In this document: in pieces, positions 16,020-25,619 of the stretch
How the letters are laid out: each line of letters opens with the position of its first letter
How positions within the stretch are numbered: position 1 is the first letter of the stretch
Source: Bordetella parapertussis
Lineage (GTDB): Bacteria; Pseudomonadota; Gammaproteobacteria; Burkholderiales; SG8-41
Reading direction: 5' to 3'
DNA: 40,837 nt
NCBI GenBank assembly: GCA_945864585.1
Contig: CAMBCF010000038.1
Span: 1-40,837, forward strand
Notes under the pieces: model-generated
Database searches by the model: none
Told to the model about the DNA's origin: nothing
Seen by the model: the letters and a program-made list of their open reading frames with translations, nothing else
Translations under genes and position numbers: made by a program

Positions 16020-19000
16020 CGCGGCGTCGCCCTGGGCGCCGCGTTTATCAAACCACTTGCGTGCCTGTTCCAGGTAGAGATAAATCACCGGGGTAATGTA
16101 CAGCGTCAGTAGTTGCGATAACAGCAGGCCGCCCACCACTGCCAGCCCCAGCGGCCGGCGTGCTTCCGCGCCCGCGCCCCAGCCCAGGGCTATCGGTAAA
16201 GTGCCCATCAGCGCCGCCATGGTGGTCATCATGATCGGACGAAAGCGCACCATGCAGGCCTGGTACATCGCCTCGTGCGCTGTCTTGTTGCTGGTGCGCT
16301 GCACTTCGATGGCGAAATCGATCATCATGATTGCGTTTTTTTTGACGATGCCCACCAGCATGATAATGCCGACGTAGGCATACATATTGAGCGGCATGCC
16401 AAACAGCATCAGTGTCGCCAGCGCACCCATGCCGGCGGTGGGCAGCCCGGACAGAATGGTGATCGGGTGAATGTAACTTTCGTAGAGTATGCCCAGCACC
16501 AGATAGATTACGAAAATCGCCATCACCAGCAGCAGGCCCATGCCCGCCAGCGACGACTGGAACACCTGCGCCGCGCCCTGATAGGAGCCGATCAGGGTGG
16601 AGGGCGCCTTGAGCTCGAGCATGGCGGCATTGACTTGAGTAATCGCGTCGCCCAGTGCGACGCCGGGCGCGAGGTTAAAGGAGATGGTCACCGAGGGCAG
16701 CTGGCCAAGATGACTGATGCTGAGCGGGCCGAGACTGCGCGAGAGCTTCGCCACGGCGTTCAGCGGCACCAGGGCGCCTGTGCCCGAGCGCACATAGATC
16801 AGCGACAGCGCTGACGGATCGTTCTGGAATTTCGGATCGAGCTCCAGTATCACCCAGTACTGATTGCTCGACGTGTAGATGGTGGAAACCTGGCGCTGGC
16901 CGAACGCGTTGTAGAGCGTATTTTCGATCTGCTGCGCGGTGATGCCGAGCGCCGACGCCTTGTTGCGGTCGATATCGATAGTGACTTGCGGGTTGGCGAT
17001 TTGCAGGTCGCTGGTGACATCCTGAAAGCCCGGCAGTTTCGCGAGCTTGTCCTGGATCAGTGGTATCCAGTGGAACAGCTCTTCGGTGTCCGCGTCCTGC
17101 AGCGTGTATTGGTATTGCGTCTTGGTGAGCTGGCCACCGATGCGTATGCTGGGAATGTTCTGCAGAAAAACTTTGAGCCCCGGCACCACGCCGAGCTTGG
17201 GCCGCAGCTGCTGGATGATTTCGTCGGGCGTGGCGCGCTGCGTGCGCGGCTTTAATACAATAAACATGCGGCCTACGTTGAGCGCGGATGCAGCGCCTCC
17301 GCCCTGTCCGATGAAGGACATGACCGACTCCACCGCGGGATCTTCCTTGACGATGGCGGCCGCCAACTGTTGCAGTCTCGCCATTTCGGTGAACGAAACG
17401 TCCTGCGCCGCCTCTGTAAATGCGAACAACTGTCCGGAGTCTTCACTCGGCAGAAAATCCTTGGGCATTTTGTTGAACATCCAGCCGGTGACGGCGAAAA
17501 TTGCAAAGAACATCACCAGCGTGAAGCGGCTGTGGCGCAGCACCCATCTGAGCGTCACGTCGTAGGCATTTTTCCACGCCTCAAACATGCGTTCCAGCAC
17601 GTTGTAAAGCCAGCCGTGTTTCACGTTGTGCTGGGGTTTTAACCAGCGCGCACATAACATGGGCGTCAGCGTCAGCGACACAAATCCCGACACCAGCACC
17701 GCCGCCATAATGGTGATGGCGAACTCGTGCAGCAGGCGGCCCAGCATGCCGCTCATAAACAGCACCGGAATAAATACCGCGGCCAGCGACAGCGTCATCG
17801 ACACAATGGTGAAGGCGATTTCCTTAGAGCCTTCGAGCGTCGCCTGCATCGCGCTCTTGCCCATTTCCATGTGCCGTGAAATGTTTTCCAGCATCACAAT
17901 GGCGTCGTCCACCACGAAGCCCACGCACAAGGTCAGCGCCATCAGCGACAGATTGTTCAGGCTGAAGCCAAACAGATGCATGATGGCGAAGGTGCCGACA
18001 ATCGACATCGGCAGCGCCAGGCTGGGGATCAGCGTTGCCGAAAAATTGCGTAAAAACACGAAGATAACCAGTACCACCAGCGCCAGCGCCAGCATCAGGC
18101 TGAACTGCACTTCGTTTACCGATTCGCGGATCGAGTTGGAGCGGTCGTAGAGCACATTGATGTTCACGCTGGGCGGAATCTGCTCGCGAAAGGTGGGCAG
18201 CAGCTTCCTGACCGCATCGACCACTTCGATGGTATTGGTGCCCGGCTGGCGCTGAATGGCGAGCACGATGCCGCGCTTGCCGTTGTGCCACGCGGCGACC
18301 TTGTCGGTTTGCACGCTGTCGATCACTTTGCCGAGTTCACCGAGGCGCACCGGCGAGCCGTTGCGGTAGGTGACGATCAGCGAGCGGTAACCGCCGGCGG
18401 TGGTGAGTTGACCGCTGGCTTGCAGCGTATAGGCGCGATGCTGGCCATGCAAGGTACCCGTCGGCAGATTGGCGTTGTGCTGGTCGATCACCTGCTGCAC
18501 TTCGTCAAGACCGATGCCGCGCGAGGCCAGCGCGCGCGGATCGAGCTGCACATGCACCGCATATTTCTGCGTGCCGAACACCTGCACCTGCGCCACGCCG
18601 GTGATGGTCGAAATGCGCTGCGCCATCAGCGTTTGCGCGTACTCGTCCACCGTCCACATCGGCAGTGCATCCGAAGTCAGCGCAAGATAAAAAATGGCCG
18701 CGTCCGCCGGATTCACCTTGCGAAACGACGGCGGCACGGTCATGGTGGGCGGCAATTGTCTGGTGGCGCGCGCGATCGCCGACTGCACATCCTGCGCCGC
18801 GGCATCGATGTTGCGGTTGAGCGAAAACTGCAGGGTGATCGAGGTACTGCCGAGCGTGCTGTTCGAGGTCATCGAGTCGATGCCCGCGATCAGCGAGAAT
18901 TCCTTTTCCAGGGGCAGCGCCACTGCCGAAGCCATGGTCTCCGGGCTTGCGCCCGGCAGCGTGCCCGACACTTGTATCGTCGGAAAATCCACGTTGGGCA

Positions 19001-19109
19001 GCGCGGACACCGGCAGCACGCGATACGCCATGATGCCGAAGGCGAGGATGCCGATCATCAGCAGCCCGGTCATCACCGGGCGCCGGATGAAAATTTCTGA
19101 AATATTCAT
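16011..19109 (-). CDS. RND-family efflux transporter (HAE1, MdtB/MdtC-like)
   Basis: Inner-membrane proton-driven pump subunit of a tripartite exporter for drugs or other amphiphiles. It is 1032 residues, the usual size. It starts [19 protein letters not shown]. The proton-relay residues are present: the Asp pair in [15 protein letters not shown] (TM4) and the Lys in [14 protein letters not shown] (TM10). The sequence resembles the MdtB/MdtC and MuxB/MuxC branch more than AcrB. It follows the adaptor gene by two bases, so the two are co-translated. Those systems often carry two RND subunits and a TolC-type channel; only one RND gene is found here and no outer-membrane factor, so the channel must be encoded elsewhere. 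Substrate unknown. Confidence 0.95.
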   Translation of the reverse strand: MNISEIFIRRPVMTGLLMIGILAFGIMAYRVLPVSALPNVDFPTIQVSGTLPGASPETMASAVALPLEKEFSLIAGIDSMTSNSTLGSTSITLQFSLNRNIDAAAQDVQSAIARATRQLPPTMTVPPSFRKVNPADAAIFYLALTSDALPMWTVDEYAQTLMAQRISTITGVAQVQVFGTQKYAVHVQLDPRALASRGIGLDEVQQVIDQHNANLPTGTLHGQHRAYTLQASGQLTTAGGYRSLIVTYRNGSPVRLGELGKVIDSVQTDKVAAWHNGKRGIVLAIQRQPGTNTIEVVDAVRKLLPTFREQIPPSVNINVLYDRSNSIRESVNEVQFSLMLALALVVLVIFVFLRNFSATLIPSLALPMSIVGTFAIMHLFGFSLNNLSLMALTLCVGFVVDDAIVMLENISRHMEMGKSAMQATLEGSKEIAFTIVSMTLSLAAVFIPVLFMSGMLGRLLHEFAITIMAAVLVSGFVSLTLTPMLCARWLKPQHNVKHGWLYNVLERMFEAWKNAYDVTLRWVLRHSRFTLVMFFAIFAVTGWMFNKMPKDFLPSEDSGQLFAFTEAAQDVSFTEMARLQQLAAAIVKEDPAVESVMSFIGQGGGAASALNVGRMFIVLKPRTQRATPDEIIQQLRPKLGVVPGLKVFLQNIPSIRIGGQLTKTQYQYTLQDADTEELFHWIPLIQDKLAKLPGFQDVTSDLQIANPQVTIDIDRNKASALGITAQQIENTLYNAFGQRQVSTIYTSSNQYWVILELDPKFQNDPSALSLIYVRSGTGALVPLNAVAKLSRSLGPLSISHLGQLPSVTISFNLAPGVALGDAITQVNAAMLELKAPSTLIGSYQGAAQVFQSSLAGMGLLLVMAIFVIYLVLGILYESYIHPITILSGLPTAGMGALATLMLFGMPLNMYAYVGIIMLVGIVKKNAIMMIDFAIEVQRTSNKTAHEAMYQACMVRFRPIMMTTMAALMGTLPIALGWGAGAEARRPLGLAVVGGLLLSQLLTLYITPVIYLYLEQARKWFDKRGAQGDAAVI

Positions 19110-19111
19110 GA

Positions 19112-20248
19112 CTACTTCGTCCCCAGCCTGATACTGACTTTCATGCCGGGCACCAGACGCGATTGGCCGCTGGTAACGACCTGTTCGCCGGCTGCGAGGC
19201 CTTTGGCCACCACCGTCTGCGCGCCATCCACGCGTTCGATGGAAATCTCGCGCATCTGCGCCGTATCGTCTTTAACCACATACACATACTGCCCCCGGGG
19301 GCCCGTTTGCACGGCTTGCGAGGGCACCACGATGGCGTTCTGTGTTTCGTTGAGCGTGACGGAAGCGCCGACAAATTGTCCCGGCCACAGGGATTTGTCC
19401 TTATTGGGAAAGCTGGCGCGCAGGCGCACCGTGCCGGTGGTTGCGTCCACCGTGTTATCCACAAACGCCAGCGTGCCGCTGGCGGCGACATCGCCTGCGC
19501 CCGGCGGCAATGCTTCAACCGCCAGTTTGCCCATGGCCATGTATTTGCGGATCACGCCCAGGTATTGTTCCGGCACCGCAAAACTCACGTAAATCGGCGC
19601 CAGTTGATTGATCACCACCAGCGCCACCGTGTCGTTGGCTTTTACCAGATTGCCTTGCTGGATGAGAATTTTTCCGGCGCGTCCCTCGAGCGGCGAACGG
19701 ATCACGGTGTACTCGGTTTGCAGGCGTGCGTTTTCTGCAGCGGCTTCGCTGGCGCGCACGGTGGCGGCGGCGGTGTCGACATTGGTGCGAAATTGGGCGT
19801 AGGCATCTTGCGACACAAAACCTTTATGCAGCAGATCCTTGTAGCGTTCTTCCTGCGCGCGCGCGCGCGCCAGTTGTGCCTGGTCGCGCGCCATGGCGGC
19901 CTGCGCCTGCTGCAATTGCGCCTGCAACGGGCGCGCATCGATTTCAAACAGCATCTGGCCTTTGGCAATATCCTGCCCGTCGCTAAAGCCGGCCTTGACT
20001 ATTTGACCGTCGAGCCGCGACTTGATCGAAACGGTCGCCTGCACTTCGACATTGCCGATGGCCTGAATTTTCAGCGGCATGGATTGCTCGCTGACCGTGG
20101 CAACGATCACCGGTATGGCGGGGGACTCTTTGCCTTTTTTGTCGGCGGATTTTATGCCGCCTTTGTCGCTGCTGCTACCGCAGGCCGCGAGCGCAATAGC
20201 GGCGAGCAAAGCGAGAATTATTGTTACCGCGTTTAACCGTAATCTCAT
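19112..20248 (-). CDS. RND efflux periplasmic adaptor lipoprotein (MdtA-like)
   Basis: Membrane-fusion protein linking the RND pump to an outer-membrane channel. It is 378 residues from ATG 20248, which has GGAG five bases upstream; the frame extends to 20278 without a better site. The N-terminus is a lipoprotein signal with lipobox LAAC (Cys23), so it is probably lipid-anchored in the inner membrane. The barrel-lipoyl-hairpin order is visible: [17 protein letters not shown], the coiled hairpin [19 protein letters not shown], then [23 protein letters not shown], and the C-terminal [19 protein letters not shown]. It is the first gene of the adaptor-pump pair and lies 63 bases after the alpha/beta hydrolase gene on the same strand. 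Confidence 0.94.
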   Translation of the reverse strand: MRLRLNAVTIILALLAAIALAACGSSSDKGGIKSADKKGKESPAIPVIVATVSEQSMPLKIQAIGNVEVQATVSIKSRLDGQIVKAGFSDGQDIAKGQMLFEIDARPLQAQLQQAQAAMARDQAQLARARAQEERYKDLLHKGFVSQDAYAQFRTNVDTAAATVRASEAAAENARLQTEYTVIRSPLEGRAGKILIQQGNLVKANDTVALVVINQLAPIYVSFAVPEQYLGVIRKYMAMGKLAVEALPPGAGDVAASGTLAFVDNTVDATTGTVRLRASFPNKDKSLWPGQFVGASVTLNETQNAIVVPSQAVQTGPRGQYVYVVKDDTAQMREISIERVDGAQTVVAKGLAAGEQVVTSGQSRLVPGMKVSIRLGTK

Positions 20249-20311
20249 TAACGCTCCGCTGAACACCGCGCCGGGCATCTTTCACGGACCCCCGCTGTGT
20301 TGCTGCTCTAA

Positions 20312-21490
20312 TCAAGCCTTCACCAGTTTATCCTCAAACCAATCCCACATCGTCGCCACGCCCAGCGTCAGATAATCGCGCTGGCAATGCTGCGAGCCGC
20401 CTTCTTCGGCATTAAACACGCGCAGCGTTTTATCGGTGGAACCGGACGCATTGTATAGCGCCTGCGCATCGGCCAGCGAGATCTGTTCGTCCTCGGCGCC
20501 ATGCACGATCAGGAACGGGCAGCGCATTTTTTGTACGACACCGTCGAGGCGGTAGGGTTCCAGCTTCTTCAGCGCCTCGTCAAGGGTATTAACGCCCAGT
20601 ATCCAAGTGATGTGATGGCCCGGCACCGACAACGAGGTCTTGAAGTTGGCGTCGATGCGTTTTTTCCAGGTACCGTAATAATCCCAGATCGCACCCCACG
20701 CAATGCAAGCGGCAAAGCGCGGTTCCATCGACGCTATGCGTGGCGCGTAATAACCGCCCAGGCTGATGGCCACTACACCCACTTTTCTGGCATCCACGTC
20801 ATCACGTTTTTCGAGCCAGTCCATGCACGCAGAACCCGCAACTTCATAATCATGGCGCAGTACATTACCGCGAAAACGGATCGCTTCGCCGGTGCCGGGC
20901 CCATCCATTATCAGGCACGAAATGCCGCGCTTGATGAGATCGGTGACGCCGCGCACGTACTGAATTTCCTTGGTCACGTCCAGGCCGTCGAAAAATACCA
21001 CGCAGGGCGCGCGCTTGCCTTTGGGATTGTGCGCATGCACAAAGTAACCCGGCAGACTTTCCTTGCCATCCGCACCCATGGGCACTTCCACGACTTCAAT
21101 CTTCTCCTCGCTGAGCCGGGCGTGTTTTTGAAAGCATTCCACGCCGGTCCTGAACGCCGCCAGCGCTTTGGCGTCCTTGGGTGTGCGAAAACGCTCGGCC
21201 ATTTGGTAGTAGTTGCACGCCCGCAGGTAAGCCGCTGCCGCGGAAACACGATGACCGCCGGCCTCGAATTTTTCTGCATGCGCGCGCACGCCGTCGGCGA
21301 CCTTGAGGCAGGCATCGAACCACGCCGCGTCGTCTTCCGGCGCTGCACCCTTGAGCAGCGTGCCGATTTTGTGCAGCTCGCCGATGTCCGAGCCGCCATA
21401 CGTCGCCGAGCCCATCATATTGATGAAAGCCGCCGACCAGCGGTAATTGCCGGGGAAATACATAAAGTAGGGAGGGATTTTTTCTGACAT
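20312..21490 (-). CDS. Alpha/beta hydrolase (dihydroxypseudooxynicotine hydrolase-like)
   Basis: A 392-residue serine hydrolase with an N-terminal helical region (residues about 1-140) and an alpha/beta core. The nucleophile elbow is VAISLGGYYAPR, the acid is in IVHGAEDEQI, and the histidine is in EEGGSQHCQRDY. The layout with VVFFDGLDVTKEIQYVRG and CLIMDGPGTGEAIRFRG matches hydrolases related to 2,6-dihydroxypseudooxynicotine hydrolase, which cleave C-C or ester bonds. The substrate here is unknown. I chose ATG 21490 (GGAA eight bases upstream). The frame stays open to 21616 only because it reads through a heptamer repeat as an artificial HPSPFTL-type tail. Confidence 0.88.
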   Translation of the reverse strand: MSEKIPPYFMYFPGNYRWSAAFINMMGSATYGGSDIGELHKIGTLLKGAAPEDDAAWFDACLKVADGVRAHAEKFEAGGHRVSAAAAYLRACNYYQMAERFRTPKDAKALAAFRTGVECFQKHARLSEEKIEVVEVPMGADGKESLPGYFVHAHNPKGKRAPCVVFFDGLDVTKEIQYVRGVTDLIKRGISCLIMDGPGTGEAIRFRGNVLRHDYEVAGSACMDWLEKRDDVDARKVGVVAISLGGYYAPRIASMEPRFAACIAWGAIWDYYGTWKKRIDANFKTSLSVPGHHITWILGVNTLDEALKKLEPYRLDGVVQKMRCPFLIVHGAEDEQISLADAQALYNASGSTDKTLRVFNAEEGGSQHCQRDYLTLGVATMWDWFEDKLVKA

Positions 21491-21513
21491 GTTGGTGTTC
21501 CATGTTGTATGCG

Positions 21514-21635
21514 GTGAAGGGTGAAGGGTGAAGGGTGAAGGGTGAAGGGTGAAGGGTGAAAGGTGAAGGGGTGAAGGCGTGAAGGGGTGAAGGGTGGTGT
21601 TGAAGTACCTCTTCACTCTTCACCCTTCACGCCCC
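21514..21635. repeat. Long GTGAAGG heptamer palindrome in a divergent promoter region
   Basis: About eleven GTGAAGG heptamers (21514-21593; the first eight are contiguous, later ones have one-base insertions), a centre containing AGTACCT (21604-21610), then three inverse units CTTCACT, CTTCACC, CTTCACG. Unlike the other members it lies between two divergent genes (hydrolase start 21490, NUDIX start 21854). Confidence 0.9.
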
Positions 21636-21735
21636 TCTGAGCAGGGTGACCAGGATGAAAATAGCGCCTGTACGAGGAATTTCCGCCGGGTGAGGGGGCA
21701 CACGATAGATAGCGCGCGTGGGGTTGTCAATCGGC

Positions 21736-21771
21736 TGCTCACCTGGGTGCTCACCGGGGTGCTCACGTGCT
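21736..21771. repeat. Three tandem 12-bp repeats upstream of the NUDIX gene
   Basis: TGCTCACCTGGG, TGCTCACCGGGG, TGCTCACGTGCT in direct tandem. The 363-base region 21491-21853 otherwise holds the heptamer palindrome (21514-21635) and a possible -10, TAAAAT (21802-21807), without a good -35. The repeats could be operator-like sites on one face of the helix or simple slippage; neither is shown. Confidence 0.6.
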
Positions 21772-21853
21772 TGGCTGCTGTCGCCATTGCTGGACGCAGG
21801 TTAAAATCACGCAGGAGTCACGAATTAAGCAGTGAATTGAAAGACGCCACGAC

Positions 21854-22480
21854 ATGCTGACCGCTACTCGAACGCCGCCGCCACTCGATCCCGCCGCGAT
21901 CGCCGCGCTGCTGCGTCTGCCGCCACCGCCTGCGGATGCCGCGGATTTGCATGTGAGCGAGATTGTCGAAGGCACCAAAATTCATGATGCCGCGGTACTG
22001 GTGCCGATGGTCGAGCGTGCGGGGCGCCTGAGCCTGTTGTTCACCCAGCGCACGGCGCATCTGGCCGCGCACGCGGGGCAAATTTGTTTTCCCGGCGGTC
22101 GCGTCGAAAGCGCCGATGCCAGCCGCGAAGACACCGCGTTGCGCGAAACCGAGGAAGAAATCGGCCTCGCGCGCCGCCATGTGCAGGTGCTCGGCGCGCT
22201 GCCGCTGTACGCGCTTCCCACCGGTTTTCACATTACACCGGTAGTCGGCTGGATCCAGGCGCCATTCGACACGCGGCCCGACCCGTTCGAGGTGGATGAG
22301 ATCTTCGAAGCGCCGCTGGCGCATTTTCTGGATGCTGCGCGTTATCAGCGCCATCAATATCATTTCAACGGGCGGCACCGTCACTACGTGGCGATTCCCT
22401 ATGCCGGCCGTTATATCTGGGGGGCGACAGCGGGCATGTTGCTGAGTCTGGCGCGTGTGTTATCGGCCCATGCAAAATAA
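21854..22480 (+). CDS. NUDIX CoA pyrophosphatase (NudL-like)
   Basis: Predicted to hydrolyse CoA and its derivatives to 3',5'-ADP and phosphopantetheine. It is 208 residues. The family-specific stretch LLFTQRTAHLAAHAGQICFPGG directly precedes a NUDIX box, GGRVESADASREDTALRETEEEIGL (shown here as GGRVESADAS + REDTALRETEEEIGL), with the metal-binding RE..EE residues present. Asp replaces the first Glu of the generic box, as in other NudL proteins. The 3' end overlaps the patatin-like gene by 11 bases, so translation is probably coupled. It opens the + strand half of the housekeeping block. Confidence 0.92.
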   Translation: MLTATRTPPPLDPAAIAALLRLPPPPADAADLHVSEIVEGTKIHDAAVLVPMVERAGRLSLLFTQRTAHLAAHAGQICFPGGRVESADASREDTALRETEEEIGLARRHVQVLGALPLYALPTGFHITPVVGWIQAPFDTRPDPFEVDEIFEAPLAHFLDAARYQRHQYHFNGRHRHYVAIPYAGRYIWGATAGMLLSLARVLSAHAK

Positions 22481-23651
22481 TAAGGCGCAAGCACGGCCCA
22501 GGGTCGCGCTGATACTCACCGGAGGCGGCGCCCGCGCAGCGTATCAGGTGGGCGTGCTGCGCGCGTTGTCGGAACTGCTGCCCAAGGATGCGTGTACGCC
22601 GTTTCCGATTATTTGCGGCACCTCCGCCGGCTCGATCAATGCCACCGAGCTGGCGGTGGACGCGGCGAATTTCGGCCATGCCGTGCGGCGCCTGATGCTG
22701 GTGTGGAAAAACTTTCACGTCGGCCATGTCTACCGCGCGGATATGCTGGGCGCCTTGCGCAACAGCGCGCGCTGGATGTTTACCGGGCTCACCGGCGGAC
22801 GGCGTTTGAGCAGCAAACCGATTTCGCTGCTGGACAATACACCGCTGGCTGACTTGCTGCGCAAGTTTGTTGACTTTTCTGCCATCCAGCGTTCGATCGA
22901 TGAGGGTCATCTCATTGCATTGAGCATCACCTGCTCCGGCTATACCAGCGGGCAGTCGGTGACGTTTTACCAGGGCCAGCCGGATTTGCAAAACTGGCAG
23001 CGTGCGCGCCGCATCGGGCTGGCGATGCCGATCGAGATCGATCATTTGCTGGCGTCGAGCGCGATGCCATTTATTTTTCCGCCGGTACGCATCAATCGCG
23101 AATACTTTGGCGACGGCTCCATGCGCCAGATTGCGCCGGTGAGCCCCGCCTTGCATCTGGGTGCGGATCGTCTGCTGGTGATCGGCGTGGGCCGGCAATT
23201 GCAGCCCAACGCCGAACGCATTCAGGGCGGCTCGTATCCGACGCTGGCGCAAATCGCAGGCCACGCGCTGAACAGTATTTTTCTGGATAGCCTCGAAGTG
23301 GATTTGGAGCGCTTGCAGCGCATCAATCGCACGCTCGAGCTGATCCCCGCAGACGTGCGCAGGCAGAGCGGCTATCCGCTGCGCCAGGTGCATTTTCGGG
23401 TGATTACGCCGAGCGAGGAGCTTGAAAAAATAGCCGCTGAATTCGCGCAGGAATTGCCGCGCACCATACGCACCCTGTTATCGACGGTGGGCGGCACCCG
23501 CCGCAGCGGTTCCAACCTGCTGTCGTATCTGTTGTTTGAAAAATCGTATTGCCGGGCGCTGATCATGCTCGGTTACAAAGACACCATGGCACGCAAGGAC
23601 GATTTGCTGGCGTTTTTGGGGTGGGGCGAAAGCAGCACACAAAATCCATGA
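22470..23651 (+). CDS. Patatin-like phospholipase
   Basis: Serine lipid acyl hydrolase of about 393 residues, probably cytoplasmic or membrane-associated since no signal peptide is seen. The catalytic dyad is intact: Ser52 in the nucleophile elbow CGTSAGS, and Asp215 in YFGDGSMRQIAP; the oxyanion loop is LTGGGARAAYQVGVL. I chose ATG 22470; an in-frame GTG lies at 22455. It overlaps the NUDIX stop by 11 bases. A C-terminal region of about 150 residues after the catalytic Asp (HALNSIFLDSLEVDLERL, YCRALIMLGYKDTMARKDDL) matches the long-tailed proteobacterial patatins. Substrate unknown. Confidence 0.93.
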   Translation: MQNNKAQARPRVALILTGGGARAAYQVGVLRALSELLPKDACTPFPIICGTSAGSINATELAVDAANFGHAVRRLMLVWKNFHVGHVYRADMLGALRNSARWMFTGLTGGRRLSSKPISLLDNTPLADLLRKFVDFSAIQRSIDEGHLIALSITCSGYTSGQSVTFYQGQPDLQNWQRARRIGLAMPIEIDHLLASSAMPFIFPPVRINREYFGDGSMRQIAPVSPALHLGADRLLVIGVGRQLQPNAERIQGGSYPTLAQIAGHALNSIFLDSLEVDLERLQRINRTLELIPADVRRQSGYPLRQVHFRVITPSEELEKIAAEFAQELPRTIRTLLSTVGGTRRSGSNLLSYLLFEKSYCRALIMLGYKDTMARKDDLLAFLGWGESSTQNP

Positions 23652-23660
23652 TGGGCTAGC

Positions 23661-24590
23661 ATGAAATTCTTGGCACTCCTCGTGGTGTTGTTGATCGAAC
23701 AGGTGCGCCCGCTGCGCCAGGACAATGGGGTGCATGCTGCGTTCGCGCGTTTTGCGCAGTACCTGCGCCAGCTGTTCGACGCCGGTCAGTACCGGCAGGG
23801 CGTGATGGCTTGGCTGGCCGCCGTGGCGCCGCTCACGCTGCTGGTATTCGCCGGCGAGTGGATGTTGTCGCGCATGAGCGCGGCGCTGGCGCTGGGGTTC
23901 AGCATCGGCGTGCTCTATGTCATTGTGGGTTTTCGTAAGTTCAGTAATTATTTCAATGAAATCAATACTCTGCTTCGTCACGGCGAATTGGCCGACGCGC
24001 GCGCGCAATTGCGGCTGTGGCGCAACCAGGATTGCAGCGAGTTGAATTCCGGCGCGGTCGCGGGTGTGGCGATCGAACTGGGTCTGATGGCATCGCATCG
24101 CAACGTGTTCGGCCCGGTGGCGTGGTTCATGCTGTGCGGTCCCGCCGGCGCATTGCTCTACACGCTGGCGGCGATGCTGCGTGAACAATGGCGCGGGAAC
24201 GCGGTGCCCGCAACAGGTGTGGCCGAAGCGTTCCCGCTGTTCGCGCAGCGCGCGTTTGAAATCATCGACTGGCTGCCGGCACGGCTGACTGCGGCCAGCT
24301 TCGCCGCCGTGGGCAATTTTCAGGATGCGGTGGATTGCTGGCGCACGCAGGCCACAGCGTGGGCCGATGAAGCCGAGGGTATTATCCTGGCCAGCGGCGC
24401 CGGCGCGCTGGGCGTGAAACTGGGCGGGGCGTTACAGCAGGCCGGCAGCGAACACTTTCGCCCTGAACTCGGCGCCGGCGACGAAGCCGACGCCGATTAT
24501 TTGTCGAGCGCGATAGGTCTGATCTGGCGCGCGCTGGTGATGTGGATGATGTTAATTGGCGTAGTGACGATTGCGCATTCGTTGGGGTGA
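23661..24590 (+). CDS. CobD/CbiB-family membrane protein
   Basis: 309 residues with about four hydrophobic segments (N-terminal MKFLALLVVLLIEQ, 60-85, 160-180, and the C-terminal WRALVMWMMLIGVVTIAHSLG). The ordering FNEINTLLRHGELADARAQL, a central AVAGVAIELGLMASHRNVFGPVAWF, and DAVDCWRTQA places it in the betaproteobacterial CobD/CbiB-like family. True CobD/CbiB makes adenosylcobinamide phosphate. No other cobalamin gene is nearby, so this divergent member may have another role, such as the related AmpE group. It lies ten bases after the patatin gene and converges on rsgA, with a heptamer palindrome between the two stops. Confidence 0.8.
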   Translation: MKFLALLVVLLIEQVRPLRQDNGVHAAFARFAQYLRQLFDAGQYRQGVMAWLAAVAPLTLLVFAGEWMLSRMSAALALGFSIGVLYVIVGFRKFSNYFNEINTLLRHGELADARAQLRLWRNQDCSELNSGAVAGVAIELGLMASHRNVFGPVAWFMLCGPAGALLYTLAAMLREQWRGNAVPATGVAEAFPLFAQRAFEIIDWLPARLTAASFAAVGNFQDAVDCWRTQATAWADEAEGIILASGAGALGVKLGGALQQAGSEHFRPELGAGDEADADYLSSAIGLIWRALVMWMMLIGVVTIAHSLG

Positions 24591-24601
24591 TCTTGTGATG
24601 C

Positions 24602-24692
24602 GTGAAGGGTGAGGCGTGAGGGGTGAGGCGTTAGGAGTGAGGCGTGAAAGGTGAAAGGTGTAGGAGGTACCCCTTCACCCTTCGCGTTTCAC
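24602..24692. repeat. Heptamer palindrome between convergent genes
   Basis: Nine heptamers on the + strand (GTGAAGG, GTGAGGC, GTGAGGG, GTGAGGC, GTTAGGA, GTGAGGC, GTGAAAG twice, GTGTAGG), the centre AGGTACC, then inverse units CCTTCAC, CCTTCGC, GTTTCAC. It fills the space between the cobD-like stop (24590) and the rsgA stop (24699), where a bidirectional terminator would be expected. Confidence 0.9.
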
Positions 24693-24698
24693 AGTCAG

Positions 24699-25616
24699 TC
24701 AGTACCGCCGCGCCTTCGCCCGCAACGCTTCCTCAACCAGTGTGCGATACGAAGTCAGACGCGAGGGCGCAATTTTCTCATCGCGGCAGGCCTGCTCAAT
24801 CGCGCAGCCCGGCTCCACGCGATGCATGCAATCGCGAAAGCGGCACTGACCCAGCCACGGGCGAAACTCGATGAACGCGTGCGCAGTCTGTTCGAGGCTC
24901 AAGTGATGCAGGCCGAACACCTGCAAGCCGGGTGAATCGATCAAATGGCTGCGGGCATTGAGGTGATGCAAACGCACGCCGGTGGTGGTGTGTTTGCCGG
25001 AGTCGAGCGCGATCGAGGTCTCCGCCACGCGCACCGCGGCGCCCGGCGCCAGCCGGTTCACCAGGGTGGATTTACCCATCCCCGATTGGCCCACCAGCAC
25101 GCTGGTTTGATTTTCAAGCAAGGGTATGAGCGGCGTGACATCCTGCATCGCCGAAATACGCAGCACAGGGTAGCCGAGCGCGCGGTGGGTGGCGAGGGTG
25201 TCCCACGCTGCAGTGCTTTGCGGCAGATCGGACTTATTCAGCACGATCACGGGCGCCACGTCCTGGTGCTCGCACGCGGCGAGGCAGCGATTGAGCAGAT
25301 CCTCGTAAAAACTTGGCACCGCGGCGACGACGATCACCATCTGCGTGACATTGGCGGCGATAAGTTTTTGCTTGTGCGCGTCGGAACGATAGAGCAGGGT
25401 GGTGCGCGGCGCTATGGCTTCAATCACACCGCTGTTATCGCCGCTGTGTTGTATGCTGACGTGGTCGCCGCAGGCGACGTCGCTGCGTTTTCCGCGCGTG
25501 GCGCATTCCACGTGCGTGCCATCGGCGAGTTCAACGCGATAGCGGCGGCCATAACTCGCGACCACCTGGCCGGCGTGTAAATCGGCTTGCACGCGCGGTG
25601 ACCTGGCGTTCACCAA
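24699..25616 (-). CDS. rsgA: Small ribosomal subunit biogenesis GTPase RsgA
   Basis: Circularly permuted GTPase that helps 30S subunit maturation. The 305 residues show an N-terminal OB-fold (VVASYGRRYRVELADG), then the GTPase motifs in permuted order: NKSD (G4), VGQSGMGKSTLVN (G1) and IDSPG (G3). A C-terminal zinc site follows, built from CRFRDCMHRVEPGC and a further Cys. The start is TTG 25616 or the GTG just after it; neither has a strong ribosome-binding site, but the dehydratase stop is only three bases upstream, which supports translational coupling. Confidence 0.96.
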   Translation of the reverse strand: MVNARSPRVQADLHAGQVVASYGRRYRVELADGTHVECATRGKRSDVACGDHVSIQHSGDNSGVIEAIAPRTTLLYRSDAHKQKLIAANVTQMVIVVAAVPSFYEDLLNRCLAACEHQDVAPVIVLNKSDLPQSTAAWDTLATHRALGYPVLRISAMQDVTPLIPLLENQTSVLVGQSGMGKSTLVNRLAPGAAVRVAETSIALDSGKHTTTGVRLHHLNARSHLIDSPGLQVFGLHHLSLEQTAHAFIEFRPWLGQCRFRDCMHRVEPGCAIEQACRDEKIAPSRLTSYRTLVEEALRAKARRY

Positions 25617-25619
25617 TGC

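Noticed and set aside
21491-21616. N-terminal extension of the alpha/beta hydrolase
   Set aside because: It is translation of GTGAAGG repeats (HPSPFTL-like). A normal start with a ribosome-binding site and family-like N-terminus is at 21490.
21514-21635. Possible CRISPR array
   Set aside because: Units are 7 bp without spacers and no cas gene is present.
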